NCBI GenBank assembly: GCA_964405325.1
Contig: CAYONM010000079.1
Location: 1 to 14,490 of the forward strand
Source: CAYONM01 sp964405325
GTDB taxonomy: Bacteria > Planctomycetota > UBA11346
DNA length: 14,490 nucleotides
Direction of reading: 5' to 3'
Positions 1-6,738 of the stretch are shown in pieces. The position numbers and the translations under genes were made by a program. The notes under the pieces were generated by a model that had not been told where the DNA came from, made no database searches, and was given only the letters and a program-made list of their open reading frames with translations. Position 1 is the stretch's first letter. Each line of letters starts with the position of its first letter.

Positions 1-152
1 AACATCAACTGACTTGGTACCGCCGCTTCCAAGACATCCGCTGGCTGGACGCCGAGGCCGTGGATCTCCCCCGCCAGGCCGAACTACTGTGCAAGCGCTT
101 CCTGGAAGGCGTCGGCGAGAACTCCACCCAGGTCATGCTGCCGCCGCAGTAG
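1..152 (+). CDS. C-terminal fragment of an unidentified protein
   Basis: An open frame enters from the left edge (first full codon at base 3) and ends at TAG 150-152, leaving 49 residues. The fragment is rich in Arg, Glu and aromatic residues, with WYRRF near the start of the visible part and a tail ending VMLPPQ; it looks like the helical end of a soluble protein. Codon use (GC-rich third positions) matches genuine genes nearby, which is the main reason for calling it coding. I do not recognise the family, and the gene start is outside the window. It converges on the minus-strand gene ending at 276; the 123 bp between them show no obvious terminator or gene. Confidence 0.5.
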   Translation, partial: HQLTWYRRFQDIRWLDAEAVDLPRQAELLCKRFLEGVGENSTQVMLPPQ

Positions 153-275
153 GCGATGCCTCGCTGACTTTGTGGCCCTCAACCGGTACTGGCGGCCTCC
201 GCACTGCTGGTCGGCCTTGGCTTGCTGACAATCCGCAGCGAGCGCCAAATCAGCTTTGAGGGACAGCACACCAGA

Positions 276-668
276 TCACAACAGCTTACCCACCATACGG
301 CCATCGGACAGCAACCGATACCGGCCCTGGATGCGGCCCTGCTCGGTGATGGGCAGGACATAGGTCTTGGCCTCGGCGTACTGTCCATGTTCCACGACCA
401 CCCGATGGGGATGCTGAGGTTCCTGCATGCTGATCACATCGGCCAGATCGTAGCTGCTGGGCTGACTGTAATGCAGCAGAAAGCACTCCGGATCGAAGTC
501 GGCCAGAGAGACCTCGGCAATGGCAAAGAAGGCGTTTTTGGACTGCTCCTCGGCTTCACGCGGATCGACGTAGTGGTTGTCCGCCAAGCTGTCCATGCGG
601 GCGGCATGTCGTTCCCAGTCCATCATCGCCTGGTAGAAGGCGCGAACCCAATCGATGGCAGTGCTCAT
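276..668 (-). CDS. Uncharacterised 130-residue protein, possibly NTF2-like
   Basis: Small acidic soluble protein of 130 residues with no signal peptide or membrane helix. The frame stays open to 725, but the ATG at 668 is preferred because an AAAGAGAA purine stretch lies just upstream of it on the minus strand. The N-terminus has an amphipathic segment (residues 6-24, containing MMDWERHAARM); the C-terminal half alternates short hydrophobic strands with turns (VVVEHG, KTYVLPI, GRYRLLSDGRMVGKLL), suggesting an alpha+beta fold. The F-x3-M-x2-WE pattern faintly recalls the NTF2-fold immunity family, but this is a weak impression and no toxin partner is visible. It is divergent from the zinc dehydrogenase, with a 138-bp shared intergenic region, so co-regulation is possible. 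Function unknown. Confidence 0.6.
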   Translation of the reverse strand: MSTAIDWVRAFYQAMMDWERHAARMDSLADNHYVDPREAEEQSKNAFFAIAEVSLADFDPECFLLHYSQPSSYDLADVISMQEPQHPHRVVVEHGQYAEAKTYVLPITEQGRIQGRYRLLSDGRMVGKLL

Positions 669-756
669 GACGTTCGATTCTCTTTTCGACTGCCGACTTA
701 CGCAACATCGATCACTTTCGGGCATTGTGCCTGTACCGGGACTGCATAAGCGGTAG

Positions 757-790
757 TGTTAGCTATTGTTCATTCTAACAATTTCTAACA
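757..790. promoter_or_regulatory. Repeat cluster, candidate operator for the dehydrogenase gene
   Basis: Directly visible: TGTTAG at 757-762 is the inverted partner of CTAACA at 775-780; ATTGTT (765-770) and AACAAT (777-782) form a second inverted repeat with a 6-bp spacer; TTCTAACA occurs twice, at 773-780 and 783-790, exactly 10 bp (one helical turn) apart. The cluster ends 16 bp before the dehydrogenase ATG at 807, in the divergent region shared with the gene starting at 668. Tandem half-sites one turn apart suit binding of a dimeric regulator, and AraC-family proteins often use direct repeats. No convincing -35/-10 pair was identified. That this is an operator is inference. Confidence 0.4.
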
Positions 791-806
791 TCTGATGGGA
801 GCCATC

Positions 807-2066
807 ATGCAAGCCACCGCCCTCCGTATGTACGACAAGATGGACCTGCGCCTGGAGCGCTTCGACCTGCCCGAGATTGGCGTCGACGAGATTCTGGCCG
901 AGGTCGTCTGCGACAGCTTGTGCATGTCCAGCTACAAGGCCGCCAAGCAGGGCGCCGACCACAAGCGCGTACCCGATGATATCGCCAACAAACCTGTGAT
1001 CATTGGCCACGAATTCACCGGCAAACTGTTGAAAGTGGGCAGCATGTGGGCTGATCAGTTCAAGGAAGGCGACCGCTTCGGCATCCAGCCTGCCATGAAC
1101 TATCAGGGCTCGCTGGCAGCGCCCGGCTACTCCTTCCAGTATATCGGTGGTGATACCACCCATGTGATCATCCCTTCCTGCGTCATGGAAACCAACTCCC
1201 TATTGAAGTACGACGGTGATGCCTGGTTCAAAGCCAGCCTGGCCGAACCGATGAGCTGCATCGTTGGCGCCTGCAAAGCGCAGTACCACGTCAAACGTGG
1301 CAGCTACGAACACAAGATGGGTATCGTCGAGGGTGGCACCTGCGCGCTGCTGGCCGGCGCCGGCCCCATGGGCCTGGGCTTCATTGATTATCTGGTGCAT
1401 GGCCCGCGGCAGCCGAAACTGCTGGTGGTCACCGACATCGATCAAGTTCGTTTGGACCGTGCGGCTTCGATTATCCGCCCCGAAGATGCCAAACGCTGCG
1501 GCGTCCGATTGCAATACGTCAACACCAAAGTCGACAACCCGGCTGCACAACTGAAACAGCTTTCCGACGGCGATGGCTTTGACGATGTCTTTGTCCTGGC
1601 CCCGGTCGGTCCCGTGGTGGAACAAGGCGATGCGATCCTGGGCGAGGACGGCTGTCTGAATTTCTTCGCTGGTCCCACCGACCCGACCTTCGCCGCGAAA
1701 TTCAATTTCTTCAACGTCCACTACGCCGGCACCCACATCGTCGGCACCACCGGCGGCAACACCCAGGACATGATCGATTCCCTGGAACTGATGGGAACGG
1801 GCAAAATCGATCCGGCGGCGATGATCACCCACGTCGGTGGCCTGAGTGCCGCCAAGGACACCACGCTGAATCTGCCCAACATTGCTGGCGGCAAGAAATT
1901 ACTCTACACTCAGGTCGACCTGCCCCTGGTCGCCATCGCCGATTTCGAGGAAAAAGGCAAAACCGACCCGCTCTACGCCGAGTTGCACACGGCCTGCGCC
2001 GCACACAACATGCTGTGGAACAAACAGGCCGAAGACATCCTGCTCGCGAAAGCGCCAGCCATCTGA
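807..2066 (+). CDS. Zinc-dependent medium-chain dehydrogenase, L-sorbose-1-phosphate reductase-like
   Basis: 419-residue cytoplasmic oxidoreductase of the zinc-binding MDR (GroES-like plus Rossmann) superfamily. Residues 1-150 form the catalytic domain: Cys39 (in LCMSS), His68-Glu69 (in IGHEFTG) and Glu147 (in AEPMSC) are the expected zinc ligands. The Rossmann motif GAGPMG is at 184-189, and Asp at the end of the next strand (VVTDID) suggests NAD over NADP. The four-Cys structural zinc lobe of classical alcohol dehydrogenases is not seen. Overall sequence style and length resemble the L-sorbose-1-phosphate reductase/SorE-like group, so a sugar, polyol or their phosphates is a reasonable substrate guess. 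An ATG at 795 is in frame, but GGGAG five bases before ATG 807 favours 807. A strong terminator follows, so it is probably expressed largely on its own. Confidence 0.85.
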   Translation: MQATALRMYDKMDLRLERFDLPEIGVDEILAEVVCDSLCMSSYKAAKQGADHKRVPDDIANKPVIIGHEFTGKLLKVGSMWADQFKEGDRFGIQPAMNYQGSLAAPGYSFQYIGGDTTHVIIPSCVMETNSLLKYDGDAWFKASLAEPMSCIVGACKAQYHVKRGSYEHKMGIVEGGTCALLAGAGPMGLGFIDYLVHGPRQPKLLVVTDIDQVRLDRAASIIRPEDAKRCGVRLQYVNTKVDNPAAQLKQLSDGDGFDDVFVLAPVGPVVEQGDAILGEDGCLNFFAGPTDPTFAAKFNFFNVHYAGTHIVGTTGGNTQDMIDSLELMGTGKIDPAAMITHVGGLSAAKDTTLNLPNIAGGKKLLYTQVDLPLVAIADFEEKGKTDPLYAELHTACAAHNMLWNKQAEDILLAKAPAI

Positions 2067-2094
2067 ACCAGCCCAGGCGTGCAGTAGAAAAAAT

Positions 2095-2123
2095 ACAGGC
2101 GTGGAATAGTCCACGCCTGTTTT
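2095..2123 (+). terminator. Intrinsic terminator after the zinc dehydrogenase
   Basis: Perfect 11-bp stem: ACAGGCGTGGA (2095-2105) and TCCACGCCTGT (2110-2120) around the tetraloop ATAG, followed by TTTG. An A-rich run (2088-2093) precedes the stem. It lies 29 bp after the dehydrogenase stop and 19 bp before the SDR start, so the SDR would depend on readthrough or on a promoter I could not see. Confidence 0.8.
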
Positions 2124-2141
2124 GTAACGGGAGTCATCAGA

Positions 2142-2819
2142 ATGGATCTGCAGCACCAAACCGCTCTGGTCACCGGCGCCAATCGGGGTATTGGCAAGGC
2201 CATTGCCGAAAACCTGGCTGCCGCCGGCGTCACCGTCCTGGCTGGCGTACGCCAAGCCGGCACCGCGCCAGCCGGTTGTCAGGAAATCATCCTCGACGTT
2301 GCCGACGAAGCGAGCGTACAACAGGCATTTTCCAAAATCGATACCCTGGACATTCTGATCAACAATGCCGGTATCGGTCGCTACGGCGACTTGGCCGATT
2401 TCAGCAGTGCCGATTTCGACGCCGTCCTGCAAACCAATCTCCGTGGCGTCTTTCTGTGCAGCCGCGCCGCCATGCAGCTGATGCGGCCACAAAACAGCGG
2501 CTACATCATCTGCATCGGCTCGGTGGTCAGCGTCAAAGGCTATCCACAACAGGCCGCCTACACCGCCAGCAAGCACGGCGTGCTGGGCCTGTGCAAGAGT
2601 TTGGCCGTAGAGGCCCAGGCCGCGAACATCCGAGTCTCGGCCGTGCTGCCCGGCGGCGTCGACACCGACATGGTCGCCCAGGCCCGTCCCGACCTGGACC
2701 GCTCCGGGCTGATCCAGGCCGCCGATATCGCTCACACCGTCCGCTTCCTGCTGACCCTGCCATCCAGTTGCGCCATCGACCAGATCGCTCTCCGGCGGCC
2801 CGGGGCGTCGCCGTTCTGA
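2142..2819 (+). CDS. Short-chain dehydrogenase/reductase (SDR)
   Basis: 225-residue classical SDR, single Rossmann domain, cytoplasmic. The dinucleotide-binding motif TGANRGIG is at residues 11-18. Asp at the end of strand 3 (LDVAD) is followed by NNAG in the strand 4 region, and the catalytic triad is Ser in IGSVVS with YTASK (Tyr-x3-Lys). PGGVDTDM is the usual loop after strand 6. Arg in GVRQ after strand 2 hints at NADP use. Length is slightly short for the class (about 250) because the C-terminal substrate segment is small, so the substrate cannot be read. GGGAG lies about nine bases before the ATG. The gene follows the zinc dehydrogenase after a terminator and converges on the decayed AraC gene with only 4 bp between stops. 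Confidence 0.9.
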   Translation: MDLQHQTALVTGANRGIGKAIAENLAAAGVTVLAGVRQAGTAPAGCQEIILDVADEASVQQAFSKIDTLDILINNAGIGRYGDLADFSSADFDAVLQTNLRGVFLCSRAAMQLMRPQNSGYIICIGSVVSVKGYPQQAAYTASKHGVLGLCKSLAVEAQAANIRVSAVLPGGVDTDMVAQARPDLDRSGLIQAADIAHTVRFLLTLPSSCAIDQIALRRPGASPF

Positions 2820-2823
2820 AACC

Positions 2824-3458
2824 TCACAAATCGAGCGTCGCCCAGAGCCGCCGAAAACCGACCTGGTCGGAAATGGCCTTTACCGACAAAGCCGTGGTCC
2901 GCAGCAATTCCTCGGCGCGGGCCAGGCGCTACTCCAAGAGATAGTCCTGCGGCGTCCGCCCCAGCTGTTCGCGGAACAAGCGTGTCAGGTGCCGTGTCGA
3001 GCAATGGCATTCTTCGGCGATGGCGGCGGCATCGCGGTAATCACCTGGATCGCGGGCGATGTGCTCGATGCAGGCCCGTAGCCGAGCGCCGCCACCGACG
3101 CATCGTCCTGCTGATTGAAAGCCAGCAAGACCCGCCACAGCAGCGAGCTGAACAGGGCAAAATCATCCATACGCCGATGCAGCCGCGGTGGCTGTACCTG
3201 GTAACGCGGCTGGCCACAGGCGTCGACCCAATCGAAGTGGATGTAGAACAGCCACCCCGGATTGGCAGGATCGGCATCGGCGAGGTAATGATCATCTGGA
3301 TGGAACAGGAAGACATCGCCCACCTGCAGCTGGAATTGCCCGGCCGAACAATGCAGCACGCCGCCCCCCTGGTGGATGCACCACAGGTCGTAATCGTTCC
3401 AGGCAATGCGACCGCTACGGTAGGCGTCCCAGCGCCAGATCCGGGTCCACTTGGTCAA
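2824..3458 (-). pseudogene. Decayed AraC-family transcriptional regulator
   Basis: Three minus-strand pieces together read as one AraC-type protein. The first (3458 to about 3100, some 120 residues) is a cupin-like sensor domain with W-rich beta strands (DYDLWCIHQGGG, VGDVFLFHPDDHY, WLFYIHFDW). Near 3080-3105, in a GC repeat-like run, the coding frame shifts; the second frame carries the first helix-turn-helix (AAAIAEECHCSTRHLTRLFR, then GRTPQDYLLE). It meets an amber codon at 2929-2931, where AraC proteins usually have an aromatic residue followed by RLARAEELL. The same frame continues through AISDQVGF to TGA at 2824-2826, but the usual end of the second HTH (YFSRxF-like) is absent. No good start is visible: TTG at 3458, or ATG at 3465 in another frame. 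Two lesions plus truncation suggest a real pseudogene; sequencing error could explain single lesions. It may once have controlled the adjacent SDR or the dehydrogenase. Confidence 0.8.
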
Positions 3459-3459
3459 T

Positions 3460-3476
3460 CCGCATAATATTTGCGG
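3460..3476. repeat. Imperfect palindrome CCGCA-N7-TGCGG
   Basis: CCGCA (3460-3464) and TGCGG (3472-3476) form an inverted repeat around an AT-rich centre (TAATATT). It sits at the start of the AraC remnant and within the 47-bp gap after the MFS gene. It resembles the perfect palindrome in front of phnM (10474-10491): both have the arms CCGCA/TGCGG and the right half ATTTGCGG. A shared regulator site is possible but unproven. Confidence 0.35.
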
Positions 3477-3505
3477 CTGGGTGACTCAGAGAGGAACGGT
3501 CCAGG

Positions 3506-4720
3506 CTACAAACCGGGCGCAGTTGTGGTGCTTCGCATTCGATCAGGACACTCACGCAATCGCAATCGTGCAGCCACGCATAAACAGACCAGACCACAGA
3601 AACTGTAACCACCAGCAACCACGATCAGCAGATCGTAAGTACCACATTCGGCCAGCACCGCACCCAGTGCGGGAGCAAGGGCATAGCCGGCGGTGTGCGG
3701 GACAGCCAACCAGCCAGCCACTACGCCGAAGCGGTAGGCGCCAAACCAGTGGGCAATCAACGTGGGCCGGGCGATACTGAGAACGCCATATCCCGCCCCC
3801 TGCAGAATCACGAAAACCACCAGGAAAAATACGCTCATGGTGCTACAGATCAGAGCCAACGCCGCCAAACCGGTGGCAGCCAGGGAGCAAGCAACGGCCA
3901 TTCCCGGATGCAAACGGCCCCCCAAACCCATCAAGGCAATGCGACCAATCACTTGCATAGGTCCGATGAAGGAACTGGCCACCACCGCTGCCGCAGGGGA
4001 AATCGATCGCTCATGCAGCAACGGCAATAAATGCGCGATCAATCCGCCATGATTGAGTGACATCATGGCGAAGGTGATAGCGAGCAGCACCAGCAACCAG
4101 CGTCGTCCGATACCCGTCCCGACCGGCGTTTCCGCCGCAGCTGGCGGCTTGGCCGCTTCCGGGGCTGGACGATCCGAACCCAGGCACAGTCCATACAGCA
4201 AAGCCACCACCAGCATGAGCCCCGCGAACACGCCCAGCGCCAAGCGCCAACCGCCGACACCAACCAACACATGTCCCAGCGGAAAAGCCAGGCTACTGGC
4301 AAAACCACCAAACAGCGTCACCACGGTAATGGCGCGCATAGCACTACAGCCACAACGACGGGTCAGAAAACTAAAACAGGCCTCGTACAAACAACAGGCC
4401 TGGGCCAGCGCCAGGATGAGCCAACAGAGAACGAACTGCCAAAGCTCGGTGACGGTGGCCATGCCGGCCAAGGCCACGGCACCTATTATTGCACCGCTGA
4501 CCATCACCGACCGGGCCCGACCGCGATCGATCAGATGGCCAATAAACGGGCCAAGCAAGGCCGAGAGCAACAGCGCCTGACTAAATGCCGCCGCCAGACT
4601 GGACCGACTCCAGCCCAGGTCGGCCTCCCAGTGTGGCAGCAGCGCGGCAAAACTATAGAAACAACAGGCCCAGGCGATGGTTTGGGCGCAGGCGAGCAGG
4701 CAGAGCCGTAACGTCGACAC
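3506..4720 (-). CDS. Major facilitator superfamily (MFS) transporter
   Basis: 404-residue inner-membrane protein, hydrophobic throughout, with about twelve predicted helices split by a Pro/Ala-rich cytoplasmic loop near residues 180-208 (PAPEAAKPPAAAETP). A motif A-like sequence, GHLIDRGRARS, follows helix 2, as expected for MFS carriers. The style resembles the monocarboxylate/oxalate-formate side of the superfamily, but the substrate cannot be read. The start is GTG at 4720 with only a weak ribosome site, 6 bp after the preceding stop, so translation is probably coupled. As the last intact gene of the phnMNCDE unit, it may import an organophosphonate or related anion, or export a C-P lyase by-product; both are inference from position. 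Confidence 0.85.
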   Translation of the reverse strand: MSTLRLCLLACAQTIAWACCFYSFAALLPHWEADLGWSRSSLAAAFSQALLLSALLGPFIGHLIDRGRARSVMVSGAIIGAVALAGMATVTELWQFVLCWLILALAQACCLYEACFSFLTRRCGCSAMRAITVVTLFGGFASSLAFPLGHVLVGVGGWRLALGVFAGLMLVVALLYGLCLGSDRPAPEAAKPPAAAETPVGTGIGRRWLLVLLAITFAMMSLNHGGLIAHLLPLLHERSISPAAAVVASSFIGPMQVIGRIALMGLGGRLHPGMAVACSLAATGLAALALICSTMSVFFLVVFVILQGAGYGVLSIARPTLIAHWFGAYRFGVVAGWLAVPHTAGYALAPALGAVLAECGTYDLLIVVAGGYSFCGLVCLCVAARLRLRECPDRMRSTTTAPGL

Positions 4721-4726
4721 CGAAAA

Positions 4727-5707
4727 TCAATACCCGAGATCAGCGCGAACCGTGACCAACAGATCATCCACCGTGGCGGCATTGACGAAAACCACATCGC
4801 CAGGCATGGCTTTGGCATAGGGATAGGTGATGCCGATTTCCCGATTCGACACACTGGCAGCGGCATCGACGACCGCTGCACCTGTGCTTACATCAGCCGC
4901 TGTGTCAGCTTCAGTCCCGGCAGGTTCCGCTTCCACTTTGATATTGATGCCCACCGACGGCACATCGAAAGAGGTCTGGATTTTCTGTTCGCTGTGTGCC
5001 GTGATCAAGGTCTTCAAAGCGAATTCCAGGCGCTTCGCCACGGGAATGGTGACCTGCCGTGGAATAACGGCATCAGCCGGCAACAGGGCGGCCATGGCCC
5101 GTGCCTCGGCATCCATGGCGCGGAACAACAACTGCTTGTCCGACCAGAGCACCTCACGCACCACCGCGGCAGTATTGCGCAAACTCCCATCCGGCATGAC
5201 CAGATCGGTCTGCACCCGATCCAGATACGGCACCAGCACCCGGAACGAAATGGGCGTGGGATTGCTCTTGGCCCGTTCGATCGCAGCCCAGATTGCCGCC
5301 TGCTCGGGATCAGCGTCATCCACGCCTGCAACGGAATAAGCAACCGGCTCCAATTCATGCAACTCACGTTCGTAGCCTAGCGATAATCCCTCGGAGAATG
5401 CAGCCAAGCCAACCAGAATCCAGGCTAGCATGGTGCATATCAGGCTCTGCATCAGACGACGTGGAACCAGAGCGTCCTGGCGATACCACAGCATTCCTGC
5501 GAACAGAAATGGAATCGGCAGAACAGCCGCCAACAATGCGCCGTCTTGTAAAATAGGCAGGCTGGTGATCCAGGCGAAGCAGGCCACCAAGGCGACGGCA
5601 GCAGCCGCAACCATGCCCAGGCCGGACCAGTAGCGACGCTGCATCTGCAGATAGGCCTGTTCAAAGGGATCCGGGGAGAGGATCGCTGATTCGCTTAGGT
5701 CAGTCAC
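4727..5707 (-). CDS. Unrecognised three-helix membrane protein with extracytoplasmic domain
   Basis: 326 residues, family not recognised. A short N-terminal tail ends in RR before helix 1 (about 28-50, Ala/Val-rich). Helix 2 is about 55-75, then a basic loop (WYRQDALVPRR) and helix 3 (about 86-105). The positive-inside rule places the N-terminus and the basic loop in the cytoplasm, and the remaining 220 residues in the periplasm. That domain is mixed alpha/beta with FRVLVPYLDRVQTDLVMPDG, WSDKQLLFRAMDAEA and an Ala/Thr/Glu-rich low-complexity stretch (about 255-285) before a final strand-rich segment. It contains no binding-protein, kinase or enzyme motif I know. The start is GTG with AAGGA about eight bases upstream, 42 bp after phnE, and the MFS gene follows 6 bp later. 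It is probably a sensor or partner of a transporter, but no function can be assigned. Confidence 0.8.
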   Translation of the reverse strand: MTDLSESAILSPDPFEQAYLQMQRRYWSGLGMVAAAAVALVACFAWITSLPILQDGALLAAVLPIPFLFAGMLWYRQDALVPRRLMQSLICTMLAWILVGLAAFSEGLSLGYERELHELEPVAYSVAGVDDADPEQAAIWAAIERAKSNPTPISFRVLVPYLDRVQTDLVMPDGSLRNTAAVVREVLWSDKQLLFRAMDAEARAMAALLPADAVIPRQVTIPVAKRLEFALKTLITAHSEQKIQTSFDVPSVGINIKVEAEPAGTEADTAADVSTGAAVVDAAASVSNREIGITYPYAKAMPGDVVFVNAATVDDLLVTVRADLGY

Positions 5708-5749
5708 GTTGGGTATCCTTGCACGCTGGGGCGGACGGGTGGACAGGAA

Positions 5750-6607
5750 TTACAGGAACATCTTGCGTAAATACGCTGACATCACATCCAGAACGACCAC
5801 CGCCAGGACGATGATGATGAGGATGGCGCCGGCAGCCGCATAATCGAACGAACGCATGCTCTCATGCAGCACCATGCCAATACCACCAGCACCAACCAGA
5901 CCCACCACCGTGGCCGAGCGTACATTGGATTCGAAACGATAGAGGCTGAAGGAAATCCACAGCGGTATCACCTGAGGAATGACACCGTAGACGATTTCTT
6001 CGAGATGATTGGCCCCGGTCACCGTGATGCCGTCCACCGGACGATGGTCGATCGCCTCGACCGCCTCGCTGAACAATTTGGCAAGAACGCCGGTGGTATG
6101 GACCCACAAGGCCAACACACCGGCCATGGGGCCAAGACCAACCGCAGCAACGAAGATAAGTGCGAACACCAGTTCATTGATGGCGCGGGCCGAGTCCATC
6201 ATCCGCCGCACCGGCTGGCGTATCCACCAGGGTGCCATATTTTCGGCCGAGAGCAGGCCAAAGGGAATGGCGCAGATCACCGCCAACAGGGAACCCCAAA
6301 TGGCCATATGCACGGTGATGACCATCTGCTCCAGATAGGTCTGCCAGCTGCGGAAATCCGGCGGCAAAAAACCCGCCTGATGAATGCCGTTGGCAGCGCT
6401 GGTGCCGCCGAAGGCCATGGTCAGCATGTTACCGCTGTCGGCGAGCAATTCATACGGGCGAATATTGCAGGCCACCCATCCCCACAGCAGCAAGCATAGC
6501 AGCGTGGTCCAGAGAAGGGTGGAGCGCAGCGTCTTGAGCATGCTCGGGGCCGGTGGCAGAGGGATATCAGTGCTGTAGGCACCGTGGGGCATGGCAGGAT
6601 GATTCAC
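5750..6607 (-). CDS. phnE: Phosphonate ABC transporter permease PhnE
   Basis: 285-residue inner-membrane subunit of the phosphonate importer, pairing with ATPase PhnC and binding protein PhnD. An extended N-terminal tail (about 27 residues, Pro-rich) precedes helix 1 (TLLWTTLLCLLLWGWVAC). The BPD-transporter core begins near YLEQMVITVHMAIWG, with INELVFALIFVAAVGLGPMAG in the centre. The EAA-type coupling loop for the ATPase reads AIDHRPVDGITVTGAN. VGLVGAGGIGMVLHESM and a last long hydrophobic helix are typical PhnE features. The start is GTG at 6607 with AAAGG seven bases upstream. It is the only permease gene here, so it should form a homodimer. A 131-bp gap with two hairpins separates it from phnD. 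Confidence 0.95.
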   Translation of the reverse strand: MNHPAMPHGAYSTDIPLPPAPSMLKTLRSTLLWTTLLCLLLWGWVACNIRPYELLADSGNMLTMAFGGTSAANGIHQAGFLPPDFRSWQTYLEQMVITVHMAIWGSLLAVICAIPFGLLSAENMAPWWIRQPVRRMMDSARAINELVFALIFVAAVGLGPMAGVLALWVHTTGVLAKLFSEAVEAIDHRPVDGITVTGANHLEEIVYGVIPQVIPLWISFSLYRFESNVRSATVVGLVGAGGIGMVLHESMRSFDYAAAGAILIIIVLAVVVLDVMSAYLRKMFL

Positions 6608-6652
6608 GCGCTGCCTTTCTGCTGATGGGGGGATGTCGGAATGCTGTTCGCG

Positions 6653-6682
6653 CGGCTGCTGTCGCTAACCAGACAGCAGCCG
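6653..6682 (-). repeat. 11-bp perfect hairpin in the phnD-phnE gap
   Basis: CGGCTGCTGTC (6653-6663) and GACAGCAGCCG (6672-6682) pair perfectly around an 8-base loop. In the minus-strand transcript it is the second of two hairpins between phnD and phnE. There is no U-tract, so it is more likely to block 3' exonucleases or act in mRNA processing than to be an intrinsic terminator. Confidence 0.65.
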
Positions 6683-6701
6683 GGGAAACAGCAATCGGGC
6701 A

Positions 6702-6732
6702 TGCCGGGTGCGCACCACTGCGCGACCCGGCA
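6702..6732 (-). repeat. Long GC-rich hairpin just after phnD
   Basis: TGCCGGGT-GCGCA (6702-6714) pairs with TGCGC-g-ACCCGGCA (6719-6732) around a CCAC loop, with a single bulged base. It begins 6 bases after the phnD stop on the minus strand. Such hairpins after binding-protein genes commonly stabilise that part of the message and keep the binding protein in excess of the permease. That role is inferred here. The element is REP-like in shape but does not match the enteric REP consensus. Confidence 0.65.
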
Positions 6733-6738
6733 AGACAC

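Noticed and set aside
153..275. Small frames in the gap between the two leftmost genes
   Set aside because: They run through from overlapping frames, lack ribosome sites and show no protein-like pattern; I see nothing supportable in this 123-bp gap.
2015..2944. 309-codon plus-strand frame
   Set aside because: It overlaps the SDR gene out of frame, is very Arg/Pro-rich, and crosses the terminator and the AraC remnant; a shadow frame.
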